Shown: piece by piece, positions 1-8,069 of the stretch | Layout: each line of letters begins with the position of its first letter | Numbering within the stretch: position 1 is the first letter of the stretch | Origin: RCIO01 sp964629765 | GTDB taxonomy: Bacteria > Pseudomonadota > Alphaproteobacteria > Rhizobiales > Rhizobiaceae | Direction: 5' to 3' | Length of the DNA: 64,000 nt | NCBI GenBank assembly: GCA_964629765.1 | Contig: CAZVTK010000001.1 | Location: forward strand, 62,001-126,000 | Notes under the pieces: generated by a model | The model's database searches: none | The model's input: the letters and a program-made list of their open reading frames with translations, nothing else | Told to the model about the DNA's origin: nothing | Translations under genes and position numbers: made by a program

Positions 1-7
1 CGACGAC

Positions 8-1156
8 ATGCCCGATATCATCGACGTCGTCCTGGAGATGGGCCGCGCAGCGGAAGAGCCGCCAGGGCAAACCGAGGCCCTCCGCCATGGCTCCGGGCGT
101 TCGTCGTTCGGAAAGCCGGATCGTTGGCTTTCCGCCGGCGAGCCCGACCGCTCCTCACCCCCTCCCCTTCCGGCACATCTCGACGCGCTGGCCGATCGCG
201 CCCGCGACTATGTCGAGGCAGCGAGCTCGGCCAACACGCGCCGCGCCTACGCTTCGGACTGGAAGCATTTTTGTTCCTGGTGCCGACGTCAGGGCATTGA
301 GCCATTCCCGCCCGATCCCCAAGTGGTTGGGCTCTACATCGCTGCCTGCGCTTCAGGCACCGCGACCGGCGACAGGAAGCCGAACTCCGTGTCGACGATC
401 GAACGCCGGCTCTCCTCGCTGACCTGGAACTATGCGCAGCGCGGCCAGCCGCTCGACAGGAAGGACCGCCACATCGCCACCGTCATGGCCGGCATCCGCA
501 ACAGGCACGCAGCCCCGCCCCGCCAGAAAGAGGCGGTGTTGCCCGAGGATCTGATCCCCATGCTGGAAACGCTCGACCGCGGCACCCTGCGCGGCTTGCG
601 CGACCGGGCCATGCTGCTGCTGGGCTTTGCCGGCGGCTTGCGCCGCTCCGAGGTCGTCGGTCTCGATTGCGGCCGCGACCAGACCGAGGATTCTTCCGGC
701 TGGATCGAACTGCTCGACAAGGGCATGCTGTTGCGGCTGCGCGGCAAGACCGGCTGGCGCGAGGTCGAGGTCGGGCGCGGCTCGTCCGACACGACCTGCC
801 CGGTGGTTGCGCTGGAGACCTGGCTCAAGCTTGCCCGCATCGCGCACGGCCCCGTGTTCCGGCGCGTCACCGGCCAGGGCAAGGCGGTCGGCGCCAACCG
901 GCTCAACGACCAGGAGGTCGCCCGCCTCGTCAAGCGCACTGCGCTGGCGGCCGGTGTGCGCGGAGATCTGCCGGCGGGCGAACGCGGAACGATGTTTGCG
1001 GGCCATTCGCTCCGCGCCGGCCTGGCGTCCTCGGCCGAGGTCGACGAACGCTACGTCCAGAAGCAACTTGGCCATGCCAGCGCCGAGATGACCCGCAAGT
1101 ATCAGCGGCGGCGCGACCGTTTTCGCGTCAATCTAACCAAGGCGTCGGGGCTATAG
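8..1156 (+). CDS. Tyrosine recombinase / phage-type integrase
   Basis: This is a site-specific recombinase of the tyrosine family, which cuts and rejoins DNA through a covalent 3'-phosphotyrosine. The N-terminal SAM-like core-binding region spans roughly residues 60-165. The catalytic domain follows, with the first Arg in GLRRSEV (about residue 212), HSLR (His333, Arg336), GH (His356) and the nucleophile Tyr365 in TRKYQRR. At 382 residues it is full length for the family. The ATG at position 8 is the first in view, but the frame is open to the window edge, so the true start could lie upstream. It lies beyond the 3' end of repC and converges with it. It could resolve replicon multimers or be left over from an integrated island. 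The family call is firm; the role is inference. Confidence 0.85.
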   Translation: MPDIIDVVLEMGRAAEEPPGQTEALRHGSGRSSFGKPDRWLSAGEPDRSSPPPLPAHLDALADRARDYVEAASSANTRRAYASDWKHFCSWCRRQGIEPFPPDPQVVGLYIAACASGTATGDRKPNSVSTIERRLSSLTWNYAQRGQPLDRKDRHIATVMAGIRNRHAAPPRQKEAVLPEDLIPMLETLDRGTLRGLRDRAMLLLGFAGGLRRSEVVGLDCGRDQTEDSSGWIELLDKGMLLRLRGKTGWREVEVGRGSSDTTCPVVALETWLKLARIAHGPVFRRVTGQGKAVGANRLNDQEVARLVKRTALAAGVRGDLPAGERGTMFAGHSLRAGLASSAEVDERYVQKQLGHASAEMTRKYQRRRDRFRVNLTKASGL

Positions 1157-1254
1157 AAATGACCGGGGAGAGCAAGGTTTTCACTTTGGCGCTCACGCAC
1201 TGAAGCTTGCAGTTCGGGCTGGCCGCGCCCCGCGCAAACGACAGCGCAAAATCG

Positions 1255-2601
1255 TCATTTCCACCCCTTCCCTCTGAGCGACCTTTCCAGCGCGCCGCTG
1301 ATCTCCAGCGACGCCGGTTTGTCGCCGTCGGGTCCATCTGTCTGCCCAACCTCCCCGAGATCGTGCCCCTTCCCGGCCGCAACGCCTTCCAGCTTCGCCA
1401 TCTTGGCGTTGAGAAGCGCCATGATCATCGGCCATGTCGAGAACTGGCCGTCCCGGGCTCGATCCGTCAGGCTTCGCAGATAACCGCCACCGCTCCTGAT
1501 CCGGTCGGTTTTTTCCAGGATCGCGGCGAGCGTCGTGGCCGCATCGTTCGCACCCATGACCTCGACCGCCTCCTGCCAGGCGCTGGGGCTGATGCCCAAA
1601 TAGGGTCGCGCCGCTTCGGCCGCGGCCAGCAGATCCCGCCACGTCCGTATCGGGCGGCTGCCGGCATGGTTCGCGATGTCCGGGCAGGCGCTCAGCACCA
1701 GGCTCAGCGGCAATTCACGTTGGGGCAAGGCGCGCACATTGTCGGTTTTTTCGCCGTCGCCGCTCGCTTCATGTATTTTTTCTGTGCTGTATCTTGGTTC
1801 ACCGGTAGGATTTTTATCGGTGTTTGAATTTTGTAAGTGGCGCTCAGTTTGAGACTCATTGGCGCTTGAATTCTGTGATTTCACGAACAATTCCAACGTC
1901 TGGTGGACATCAGCCCAGAGGTGCTCCATCTCGTCGACGATCGCCTCGAGCACGTCGCGGGATGCCGTGCGCGGCAGGCGCGCGATGATTGCCTCATAGC
2001 GCGCCCGAAAGCCGCGCCAGTTCCCCGGGGCGCTTTCGTTGACACCGGCCTCGATCATCTTGACGATGTCCCGGCGGCAGATCGTAAGGCGTTCCCTCAC
2101 CAGCTTGCAGGCCCTGCGCTCGGCCTGCGCGGCTTCGGCGAGCCGGCGGAACTCCCCGGCGCGTGCGAGCACCGGCGACAGGTCCAGGCCGTAGGCTTGC
2201 TCGATCGCGCCGCCCTCGCCCTTGCGGGCGAACCGTTTGCCGTTCGGGCTGTCCCGGCGGATGATCAGGCCGGCGGTCACCAGATTGGCCAGATGGCGCC
2301 TGAGCGTTGCCGGCGACATGCCGTTCGCGCGCCGGATAAGCTGCTCGTTCGACGGAAAAACGATCAGATTGCTCTCGCCGGAGAGCTCGTCATCGCGATG
2401 GAACGTCAGCAAGGCATTGAGAATCGCCAGAGCGCGGTCCGTCGCGCCCAGTGCCTCCTTGGCCTCGCGGATGTCGCGGAACACCTGCCATTTCGAGACC
2501 CGTGCGGCCGGTTCGATATCTCTGGCCGCCATCTGGCTCGACATCAGGCCAAGCGTCATCGGCCGCCGCCCGAAAGGCGTCGTTGCAACATGCGTCTGCA
2601 T
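1255..2601 (-). CDS. repC: RepC replication initiator of a repABC replicon
   Basis: RepC starts replication of repABC plasmids and usually binds an origin inside its own gene. The protein has about 448 residues. Its N-terminal half is winged-helix-like (FPSNEQLIRRANGMSPATLRR, about residues 80-105). A variable, AT-rich-coded linker and a conserved C-terminal region follow. A longer reading from GTG at 2610 exists, but GAGGTG just upstream of the ATG at 2601 forms a good ribosome-binding site, so I chose 2601. It is the third gene of the minus-strand repA-repB-repC cassette. It is separated from repB by about 160 bases that hold the putative antisense RNA, which in this family represses repC. 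Identification rests on the protein sequence and the gene order. Confidence 0.92.
   Translation of the reverse strand: MQTHVATTPFGRRPMTLGLMSSQMAARDIEPAARVSKWQVFRDIREAKEALGATDRALAILNALLTFHRDDELSGESNLIVFPSNEQLIRRANGMSPATLRRHLANLVTAGLIIRRDSPNGKRFARKGEGGAIEQAYGLDLSPVLARAGEFRRLAEAAQAERRACKLVRERLTICRRDIVKMIEAGVNESAPGNWRGFRARYEAIIARLPRTASRDVLEAIVDEMEHLWADVHQTLELFVKSQNSSANESQTERHLQNSNTDKNPTGEPRYSTEKIHEASGDGEKTDNVRALPQRELPLSLVLSACPDIANHAGSRPIRTWRDLLAAAEAARPYLGISPSAWQEAVEVMGANDAATTLAAILEKTDRIRSGGGYLRSLTDRARDGQFSTWPMIMALLNAKMAKLEGVAAGKGHDLGEVGQTDGPDGDKPASLEISGALERSLRGKGWK
1741..1890. other. AT-rich tract inside repC, candidate replication origin (oriV)
   Basis: This stretch is much richer in A and T than the rest of repC, with several T runs. 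It carries a near-perfect direct repeat, TTGAATTTTGT at 1824-1834 and TTGAATTCTGT at 1866-1876, and TGGCGCT twice. In characterised repABC replicons the origin lies in an AT-rich part of the repC coding sequence. The composition and repeats are seen directly; the origin role is inferred from the family. Confidence 0.5.
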
Positions 2602-2666
2602 TTCTTTCACCTCGCGTTAGGCAAAAGAAATCCGCTCGCCGAATGGCGCTGAATGTGCGTCAGCAC

Positions 2667-2695
2667 TTGACGGTGATTCGGGGAAATGCGATTCT
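2667..2695 (+). promoter_or_regulatory. Putative sigma-70 promoter of the repABC antisense RNA
   Basis: A -35 box TTGACG (2667-2672) is followed after 17 bases by GATTCT (2690-2695), on the strand opposite repABC. It would start transcription near 2702, about 20 bases before the terminator hairpin. Spacing is ideal, but the -10 box is a partial match. Confidence 0.5.
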
Positions 2696-2701
2696 CAGCG
2701 T

Positions 2702-2757
2702 CGCCAAACGTTGTGAGAAGGGCTTCCGGAACTCCGTTTCGGGGGCCTTTTTCTTTT
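2702..2757 (+). ncRNA. ctRNA (incA-type antisense RNA) between repB and repC
   Basis: repABC cassettes encode a small counter-transcribed RNA in the repB-repC gap. It pairs with the repC leader, limits RepC synthesis and gives incompatibility. Here a plus-strand unit of about 56 nt is framed by a promoter at 2667-2695 and an intrinsic terminator at 2721-2757. It is antisense to the repC leader. Position, orientation, size and the hairpin-terminator architecture all fit the family. The exact 5' end is inferred from the promoter. Confidence 0.7.
2721..2757 (+). terminator. Intrinsic terminator of the ctRNA
   Basis: A 12-bp stem (2721-2732 with 2736-2747, three of the pairs G-U in RNA) has a 3-nt loop and is followed by TTTTTCTTTT at 2748-2757. 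This is a clear rho-independent terminator on the plus strand, ending just before the 3' end of repB. Confidence 0.8.
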
Positions 2758-2762
2758 GCGGT

Positions 2763-3755
2763 CTAACTCTCTCCCTTTGTGTTTCGCTGCGTGTATTCGT
2801 CGTAGAGGCGCTCAAGGTTCCCGACGACGAATTTGCCGAACTGCGCGCCCCCCTTCGACTTGAAGGCGACGGAAAACGAGCGGCCGCTATCCGTAAGCTC
2901 CGCTGTGAAAGCCCTGTCCGGCGCTTCCCACTTGTCCTTGACGGGCTTCGCTGCGCTGGCTCGCCGCCGGCGGCTCCTCGCCTTGAGCTCGGATTGAAGG
3001 CGCTCGAAGCGGGCGTCGGACGGCAGGCCGGCGAAATCCTGCGCATGGATGAAACCGAGCGCAGCCTTTCGCGCCTCGGGGTCCTCCACCAATTGCGCGA
3101 ATTCCAGCCAGCGATCGCGGCCGATCGCCTTGCTCGGCCCGACGGCGATGGCGATTTCTTCCGGGACACGGCTCGAGACCGAAAGCATGCGCGTCAGCAT
3201 CGGAGCGTCCACGCTGAGCGCAGACTGGATCGTCTGGCGATCATATCCCTTGTCGAGACATCGCTGGGCGAAGAGAGCGCGCTCGACAAAAGAGAGGTTC
3301 TCCCTTGCGGAGTTTTCCTGCCCCTGCGCGATGATGTGCTCTTCATCCGACACGGCCTGGATGATCGCCTTCACCTTGCGCCCAAGCTCGCGAGCCGCTC
3401 GAACGCGACGATAGCCGAATATCGTCTGATATCGACCATCGGCGGTCGGGTGAGGGCGCAGCTTGACGGGCGAATCCTGGCCGTGCCGGCGGATCGCCTC
3501 GACAAGCTCGCCAAAGGCCTCCTCGTCGTCCATTCTGTCCTGAACGAAGGATGGATCGATCATCTGGGGATCGATCTCGACGACCGCCTCGCCGTCCAGG
3601 ACACGGTCGGCCTTGGCGGCCTTCTCGGCGAGCTCGCCGATCGACGCGAGCATGTTCCGCGAGGCCCCGCGCGCCGTGTATCCGTGCGCGACCGGGCGCT
3701 CGGCCTTGGAACTATCGGCGTCCTTGATGTTCTGGAAGATGTTGCGACGAGCCAT
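2763..3755 (-). CDS. repB: RepB, ParB-like partition protein
   Basis: RepB is the centromere-binding partner of RepA and loads at parS sites to segregate the replicon. The 330-residue protein has the ParB N-terminal nuclease-like domain with GYRRVRAARELG (about 114-125) and the arginine-rich ENSARENLSFVERA (about 147-160). A helix-turn-helix region follows (about 165-210), then a basic C-terminal segment ARSRRRRASAAK. It is the middle gene of the cassette, about 75 bases after repA, and is probably co-transcribed with it. Its 3' end abuts the T tract of the ctRNA terminator on the other strand. I could not find an unambiguous parS; see the inverted repeats at 3793-3827. Confidence 0.93.
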   Translation of the reverse strand: MARRNIFQNIKDADSSKAERPVAHGYTARGASRNMLASIGELAEKAAKADRVLDGEAVVEIDPQMIDPSFVQDRMDDEEAFGELVEAIRRHGQDSPVKLRPHPTADGRYQTIFGYRRVRAARELGRKVKAIIQAVSDEEHIIAQGQENSARENLSFVERALFAQRCLDKGYDRQTIQSALSVDAPMLTRMLSVSSRVPEEIAIAVGPSKAIGRDRWLEFAQLVEDPEARKAALGFIHAQDFAGLPSDARFERLQSELKARSRRRRASAAKPVKDKWEAPDRAFTAELTDSGRSFSVAFKSKGGAQFGKFVVGNLERLYDEYTQRNTKGES

Positions 3756-3792
3756 AAATGCGTTCCGGCGCTCTACAACCTATTGATCTGAC

Positions 3793-3827
3793 GGCAGAAT
3801 TGCCGGTTCTGTACGGCTGACAACCGG
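3793..3827. repeat. Nested inverted repeats in the repA-repB gap
   Basis: Two short inverted repeats lie between repA and repB: GGCA-GAAT-TGCC (3793-3804), and CCGGTT (3803-3808) with AACCGG (3822-3827). Some repABC plasmids have their centromere in this gap. These do not fit the 16-bp GTT-N10-AAC type of parS exactly, so a partition role is only possible. They could also shape repB translation. Confidence 0.3.
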
Positions 3828-3831
3828 TTCG

Positions 3832-5016
3832 TCATTCGGCCCGGCCCCAAGCCCCGAGGATGAGTTCGGCAATCTCGGCATTGACCGCGTCGAGCGACTC
3901 CCGTGCGCGATCGTATGTCGCCGGAACGAACTGCGATCGGTCCACCTCGTAGAGCGACTGCTTGGTCAGGCCGGCATCCGAAATCGCGGTGGACTTCACC
4001 ATCTGTTTCTTCAGCATCTGCCGGGCGAACATCGACTGCATCAGCCCGACCATTTCCTGCTGCGGGATGTCTCCGGGCTCGAAACGGGTGACGAGGTAGC
4101 GAAACCAGTCCAGCGAGACAGAGACGCCCGCGGACTCGATGCTCTTGAGGATCTCGCCGAGCATCAGCAGGAACTGGCTCATCGACATCACGTCGAGCAT
4201 TTGCGGATGGATGGTGATGACGACGGCGGTCGAGGCGGCAAGGGCGGTGAGCGTGAGATAGCCGAGTTGGGGCGGACAATCGATTATGACCACGTCATAG
4301 CTGTCATCGACCTCCGCAAGCGACGATCCGATGCGGGTGTAGAACGAGCGCCCGGCGGTCGAGTCCTCGGCATGCATGGCAACCGGCGTCTCGTATTCAT
4401 ACTCCTGCAATTCGAGATTGGCCGGGACGAGATCCAGGCCGGGGAAGTTCGTCGGCCTGATTGCCTTTGCGATCGAGACGCGTTGATCGTCATATCGAAG
4501 CGCATCGTAGAAGGACGGGTTCTGGTCGATCTCCGGCTGAATGCCGAACAGGGCCGTGAGCGAGGCCTGCGGATCGAGGTCGACTGCGAGAACGCGAAAT
4601 CCGCGAAGCGCGAGATACTCGGAGAGATGGACGGCGGTCGTCGTCTTTCCCGACCCGCCCTTGAAATTGACGACGGAAATGACCTGAAGCTTGTCTCCGG
4701 ACCGTCGCCGGGGAGAGCGGTCCAGCAGCATGCGCAATTCCTGCATCTGCGCTGCGGTGTAATAGCGGCGTCCCGTTGGCGTGACGAACGGCTCGGCGCC
4801 CTTGCCCTGGAGGTGGAGCTTCTTGACGTAGCTTTGCGACACGCCGATGAACTCGGCCGCTTCGGCGAGCGTAAAGCGCCGCAGCGTCTTTTGCGCATCC
4901 GGCGGAAAGCTCTCCATGCGCAGCATATCAAGCCGCCGCGATATGTCCTCGCTCTGCCGCAAAATGGTATCGGCAAAACTCACCTTCTGGAGCCGGTTGG
5001 GCAGAGTCACATTCAT
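3832..5016 (-). CDS. repA: RepA, ParA-like partition ATPase
   Basis: RepA is the Walker-type ATPase that moves the replicon with RepB, and it also represses repABC transcription. A MerR-like DNA-binding region at about residues 47-80 (FTLAEAAEFIGVSQSYVKKL) is followed by the deviant Walker A motif FKGGSGKTT (about 118-126) and DLDPQAS (about 146-152). At 394 residues it is the normal length. The ATG at 5016 is preceded by GAGAGAG. It is first in the minus-strand cassette and is preceded by a promoter overlapped by palindromes, which fits autorepression. Confidence 0.94.
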   Translation of the reverse strand: MNVTLPNRLQKVSFADTILRQSEDISRRLDMLRMESFPPDAQKTLRRFTLAEAAEFIGVSQSYVKKLHLQGKGAEPFVTPTGRRYYTAAQMQELRMLLDRSPRRRSGDKLQVISVVNFKGGSGKTTTAVHLSEYLALRGFRVLAVDLDPQASLTALFGIQPEIDQNPSFYDALRYDDQRVSIAKAIRPTNFPGLDLVPANLELQEYEYETPVAMHAEDSTAGRSFYTRIGSSLAEVDDSYDVVIIDCPPQLGYLTLTALAASTAVVITIHPQMLDVMSMSQFLLMLGEILKSIESAGVSVSLDWFRYLVTRFEPGDIPQQEMVGLMQSMFARQMLKKQMVKSTAISDAGLTKQSLYEVDRSQFVPATYDRARESLDAVNAEIAELILGAWGRAE

Positions 5017-5046
5017 CGGCTCTCTCAGGTCGAGTAACGATAATTA

Positions 5047-5099
5047 CTCCGAATGGCGGAGATTATCGGGACTATTCCCCGATTCTCCCGAGAGCGCAA
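5047..5099 (-). promoter_or_regulatory. repABC promoter with overlapping operator palindromes
   Basis: On the minus strand TTGCGC (5094-5099) and AATAGT (5071-5076) are 17 bases apart and could be -35 and -10 boxes. The -10 box lies inside the palindrome ATCGGG-N7-CCCGAT (5065-5083). A second one, CTCCG-N5-CGGAG (5047-5061), sits about where transcription would start. Operators covering the promoter are expected for RepA autorepression. The palindromes are seen; the binding is inferred. Confidence 0.5.
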
Positions 5100-5127
5100 G
5101 GAAAAGAGGGTTAACAAGACCTTAATA

Positions 5128-5159
5128 CAATAGCCGCCGCCGGTGCATCGGCGGTATTG
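5128..5159. repeat. GC-rich hairpin between repA and the cyclodeaminase gene
   Basis: CAATAGCCGCCG (5128-5139) and CGGCGGTATTG (5149-5159) form an 11-bp stem with one bulged base. There is no T tract on either side. It could end transcripts arriving from the gene at 5274 or be another replicon control site. Confidence 0.3.
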
Positions 5160-5273
5160 CGACCGGCGATGGTTTCGGGGGAGGGGCGACCTTAGACCGG
5201 ACGCCGGTCTGCAAGGCATGGGCTTCCCAACCGGAACGCCACACGCGCTCTGGCAAGCACCGGGCCTCAAAAT

Positions 5274-6215
5274 CTAAAGCGGCTTTCCCAGGAGATTGTA
5301 GACGGCCTCGGAAGCGATGAGATCGAAATGGCCGCCGCCGGCATTCTTGAAGAGCGTGATCTGCGACGGCGACGTTCGCCCTTTCGCATGGCCGCCGACC
5401 AGATCGTAAAGGTCGCCGACGATGTCGTCCTTGCCGATGACGCCGTCCCGTATCGGCTGCAATATGTCTCCCACACCCGCGAAGGCCGACTCCATGCGGT
5501 CCACGAACAGCCGCGACCGGCGCACGGTTTCGTCGTCGGCCTCGCGGGTGTGCTCCGTATAGCCGCCGACCAGGTCGAGATGCGTTCCCTCCTTGATGGC
5601 CCGGCCATGAATCAGGGGCTGGTGGGAACGCGTGCAGGTCGTGATGATATCGGCCTGCGCGACCGCTGCGTCGAGATCGGCGGACGACTGCGCCTGCAAT
5701 CCCTCCGACCGGAGGGTCTCGACGAAAGCCTCCCCGCGCTCGCGGCTGCGGTTCCACACGATGATGCGCCGCAGCGACGGGCGCACGCTGCGATGCGCCC
5801 GGACCAGCCAGCCGGACATTGCGCCTGCGCCGACGACGAGGAGCGTTTCGGAATCCTCGCGCGACAGCAGACGGGAGCCGAGGGCCGAATCGGCCGCGGT
5901 GCGCCAGTAGGTGATCTCGGTGCCGTCGATGACCGCCAGCGGCCGGCCATCGGTGCCGTCGAACAGGATGCACACCGCCTGCACCGCCGGCAGTTCCCCG
6001 CGGTCGAGATTGCCCGGAAAGCTGGTGATGAGCTTGCTGCACATGAAGCGGCCGGGATCGACGGCATGCCGCACGAAATAATGGCCGTTCTCCGCCCCCA
6101 TCATGCCTTCCTCGATGTCGATGCGGCCCCGCCCGTGCGCCTTCTCTATGAGGTCGACCAGGGCGGGGAAGGACATTGCGCGGCGGATTGCCCGTCCATC
6201 GATATACTGCATCAT
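5274..6215 (-). CDS. Ornithine cyclodeaminase / mu-crystallin family enzyme
   Basis: This NAD(P)-dependent family includes ornithine cyclodeaminase, alanine dehydrogenase and the ketimine reductases that act on pyrroline- or piperideine-2-carboxylate. The 313-residue protein has the dimerisation part first, with RHAVDPGRFMCSKLITSFPGN, where the Lys binds the substrate carboxylate. A Rossmann domain follows (LLVVGAGAMSGW, about 126-137), then the conserved LDLVGGYTEHTREAD. AGAGG precedes the ATG. The downstream-facing neighbours are an aminotransferase and an XRE-cupin regulator on the same strand, followed by the divergent hyu/dpp operon. A role in amino- or imino-acid breakdown is therefore likely. 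Which substrate it uses cannot be told from sequence. Confidence 0.8.
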   Translation of the reverse strand: MMQYIDGRAIRRAMSFPALVDLIEKAHGRGRIDIEEGMMGAENGHYFVRHAVDPGRFMCSKLITSFPGNLDRGELPAVQAVCILFDGTDGRPLAVIDGTEITYWRTAADSALGSRLLSREDSETLLVVGAGAMSGWLVRAHRSVRPSLRRIIVWNRSRERGEAFVETLRSEGLQAQSSADLDAAVAQADIITTCTRSHQPLIHGRAIKEGTHLDLVGGYTEHTREADDETVRRSRLFVDRMESAFAGVGDILQPIRDGVIGKDDIVGDLYDLVGGHAKGRTSPSQITLFKNAGGGHFDLIASEAVYNLLGKPL

Positions 6216-6277
6216 CTGCCTCTGGGCTTGTTGAGCACGGCGCTTCAGTCCTGCCGGGGCGGCTTCCCGCGCGCCGT

Positions 6278-7132
6278 CTATTGCGACGTCTCGCGCGCGA
6301 ATTCGATGTAGAGCTCGCGCAGCCGCCGGGTGTTGGCGCCCGGAGTGCCGTCGCCGATCGGTCTGCCGTCGATCGAGATCACCGGCGTCACCAGGCTGGA
6401 AGCGCTGGTGTAGAAGGCTTCCAGGGCGGCATATGCCTCTTCCACGCCGAAGGGCCTTTCCTCGAGCGCCAGGGCGTTCTCGCGCGCCAGCCGGAGGATC
6501 GCCATTCGCGTGATGCCGGGCAGGATGCTGTGGGAAAGCGGCCGGGTGACCAGGGCATGGCCGCGGGTAATGATGAAGGCCGTCGAAGAACTTCCCTCGG
6601 TGACGTGGCCGTCATCCACCATCCAGGCTTCCGCGCAGCCCTGCGAGACTGCCGCCTGCTTGGCCAGGACCTGCGCCAGAAGCCCGGTGGACTTGATGTC
6701 GCACCGCCTCCAGCGCTGGTCCGGAACCGTGACCACCGGAACGCCGTCGCGCCCCGACCTGGCGTCGAGGAGGGTCTTTTCCTGCGTGAACATCACCACC
6801 GTCGGGGTGGCGTCGCGCGGGAAGGGGAAGTCGCGATCCGCCACGCCGCGCGTCACCTGGAGATAGACGATGCCCTCGCGCAGGCCGTTGCGCTCCACCA
6901 GTTCCTTCTGGAGCCGCGTCCAGCCCTCGGCCTCGTAGGGATTGGCGATCCCGATCTCCCGCAGGGAGCGCTCCAGACGCGACAGATGCGCGGCATTGTC
7001 GACCAGCCGGCCCTCGATCACCGCGCTGACCTCGTAGACGCCGTCCCCGAACAGGAACCCGCGATCCATGATGGGAATGGCGGCCTGCGATATCGGCAGG
7101 AACTGCTGGTTGACGAATACCGTCCGATGCAT
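6278..7132 (-). CDS. Class IV PLP aminotransferase, D-amino-acid type
   Basis: Fold-type IV aminotransferases include D-alanine aminotransferase, branched-chain aminotransferase and aminodeoxychorismate lyase. This 284-residue protein opens with FLFGDGVYE. It carries VYLQVTRGVADRDFPFP, close to the D-amino-acid branch, and the PLP lysine in CDIKSTGLLAQV (about residue 144). EGSSSTAF and SILPGITR bind the cofactor phosphate. The length matches D-amino-acid aminotransferases. It sits between the cyclodeaminase-family gene (62 bases downstream) and the regulator. Together these suggest conversion of D-amino acids, perhaps released by hydantoin or peptide hydrolysis encoded by the divergent operon (inference). 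Confidence 0.8.
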   Translation of the reverse strand: MHRTVFVNQQFLPISQAAIPIMDRGFLFGDGVYEVSAVIEGRLVDNAAHLSRLERSLREIGIANPYEAEGWTRLQKELVERNGLREGIVYLQVTRGVADRDFPFPRDATPTVVMFTQEKTLLDARSGRDGVPVVTVPDQRWRRCDIKSTGLLAQVLAKQAAVSQGCAEAWMVDDGHVTEGSSSTAFIITRGHALVTRPLSHSILPGITRMAILRLARENALALEERPFGVEEAYAALEAFYTSASSLVTPVISIDGRPIGDGTPGANTRRLRELYIEFARETSQ

Positions 7133-7152
7133 GGTTTTCTCGACGATGGTGC

Positions 7153-7172
7153 GCGGCGGCTCTCGCCGCCGC
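7153..7172 (-). terminator. Perfect 8-bp hairpin between regulator and aminotransferase genes
   Basis: GCGGCGGC-TCTC-GCCGCCGC makes a perfect stem in the 96-base gap after the regulator gene. No T run follows, so it may only weaken read-through into the aminotransferase. Confidence 0.35.
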
Positions 7173-7228
7173 TAGGATGGATGGACGCGCTGCGCACCCG
7201 TGGGAGACGGGCGCCGGCACCGCCCGGA

Positions 7229-7867
7229 TCAGCCCGAAAGCGGCAGTTGCACGCTCGAGCAGACCCACATCACGGTCGCGTCCTCATCGCCGTGCGAAAC
7301 GAGGTAGTGGCCCATGCGGCTGTCGAAATAGCAACTGTCGCCCGGCTGGAGATAGGCCGGGGCGTAATATTCCGTGAAAAGTATCACCGTCCCGGAAAGC
7401 ACATATATAAATTCCTCGCCTTCGTGCCTGACGAAGCCCGGAAACGATGCGACTGTCTTTGCCTTTATCTTCGTCACGAGCGGAATGAAATGCTTGTTGG
7501 AAAGCTCCGATGAGTGCATCTCATAGGAATACTGCTCGGTCTCCTGAACGGCCCCCTGGCCGCGACGGGTGATCGAGCGCCTTCCGTTGACCCTGTTCTT
7601 CCTGCCGGCCGAGAACAGGTCGGCGACATCGATTTCCAGGCCTTCCGCCACGCGCAGCAGGGTGTCGTAGGTGGGCGACATCTGCCGGTTCTCGATCTTC
7701 GAGATCGTCGAGGCGCCGATCCCGGTCCGGGCCGCCAGCACCTGCATGGGAAGGCCCTTCTCCTGACGAATGCGACGGATGACCGCCGCGAGATCCGAAG
7801 CATCGTCTTCCGGGGATTCGTCCTTGACCCCGGCCCGCGACATGGAACGTTTAAGGGCTTCGCTCAC
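7229..7867 (-). CDS. XRE-cupin transcriptional regulator
   Basis: The regulator has an N-terminal XRE helix-turn-helix (LAAVIRRIRQEKGLPMQVLA, then TGIGASTISKIENRQMSPTYDTLLRVAEGL). A C-terminal cupin barrel follows (FPGFVRHEGEEFIYVLSGTV through YLQPGDSCYFDSRMGHYLVS), which in such proteins senses a small molecule. A longer reading begins at 7963, but GAGGAGG ten bases before a GTG at 7867 makes that start far more likely (212 residues). It is divergent from the hyuAB-dpp operon, the usual arrangement for a local regulator. The palindrome at 7897-7914 is a candidate operator. The ligand is unknown. Confidence 0.82.
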   Translation of the reverse strand: MSEALKRSMSRAGVKDESPEDDASDLAAVIRRIRQEKGLPMQVLAARTGIGASTISKIENRQMSPTYDTLLRVAEGLEIDVADLFSAGRKNRVNGRRSITRRGQGAVQETEQYSYEMHSSELSNKHFIPLVTKIKAKTVASFPGFVRHEGEEFIYVLSGTVILFTEYYAPAYLQPGDSCYFDSRMGHYLVSHGDEDATVMWVCSSVQLPLSG

Positions 7868-7896
7868 GGCTTCGCAGCCTCCTCGGTCGGTTATTG

Positions 7897-7914
7897 CATT
7901 TCCAATCGGAAATG
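7897..7914. promoter_or_regulatory. Perfect palindrome CATTTCC-N4-GGAAATG, candidate operator
   Basis: A perfect 7+7 inverted repeat with a 4-base spacer (AATC) lies 30 bases upstream of the XRE-cupin start, in the divergent control region. It is AT-richer than its surroundings. Binding by the adjacent regulator is inference. Confidence 0.5.
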
Positions 7915-8069
7915 GAGGCTGTGAAAAGCGGCATGCCGCAAGGCGGGTCCATCTTCCTTCCACAGCATTTCGGTTTCCCGCGCATTCCCCGCGGTCCGGG
8001 CGGGTTGCGCCGCGAACAGGATGAGGGTTCAGGTCAAGGCCATATCAGAGGTCGTCCTTAAAACGCAAA

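Noticed and set aside
3756..5273. A definite parS centromere
   Set aside because: I looked for the 16-bp GTT-N10-AAC form in the gaps around repA and repB and saw only imperfect inverted repeats, so none is called.
7868..7963. N-terminal extension of the XRE-cupin regulator from ATG 7963
   Set aside because: It would translate the palindrome and the Shine-Dalgarno of the GTG at 7867, and the extra residues are not typical of the family.
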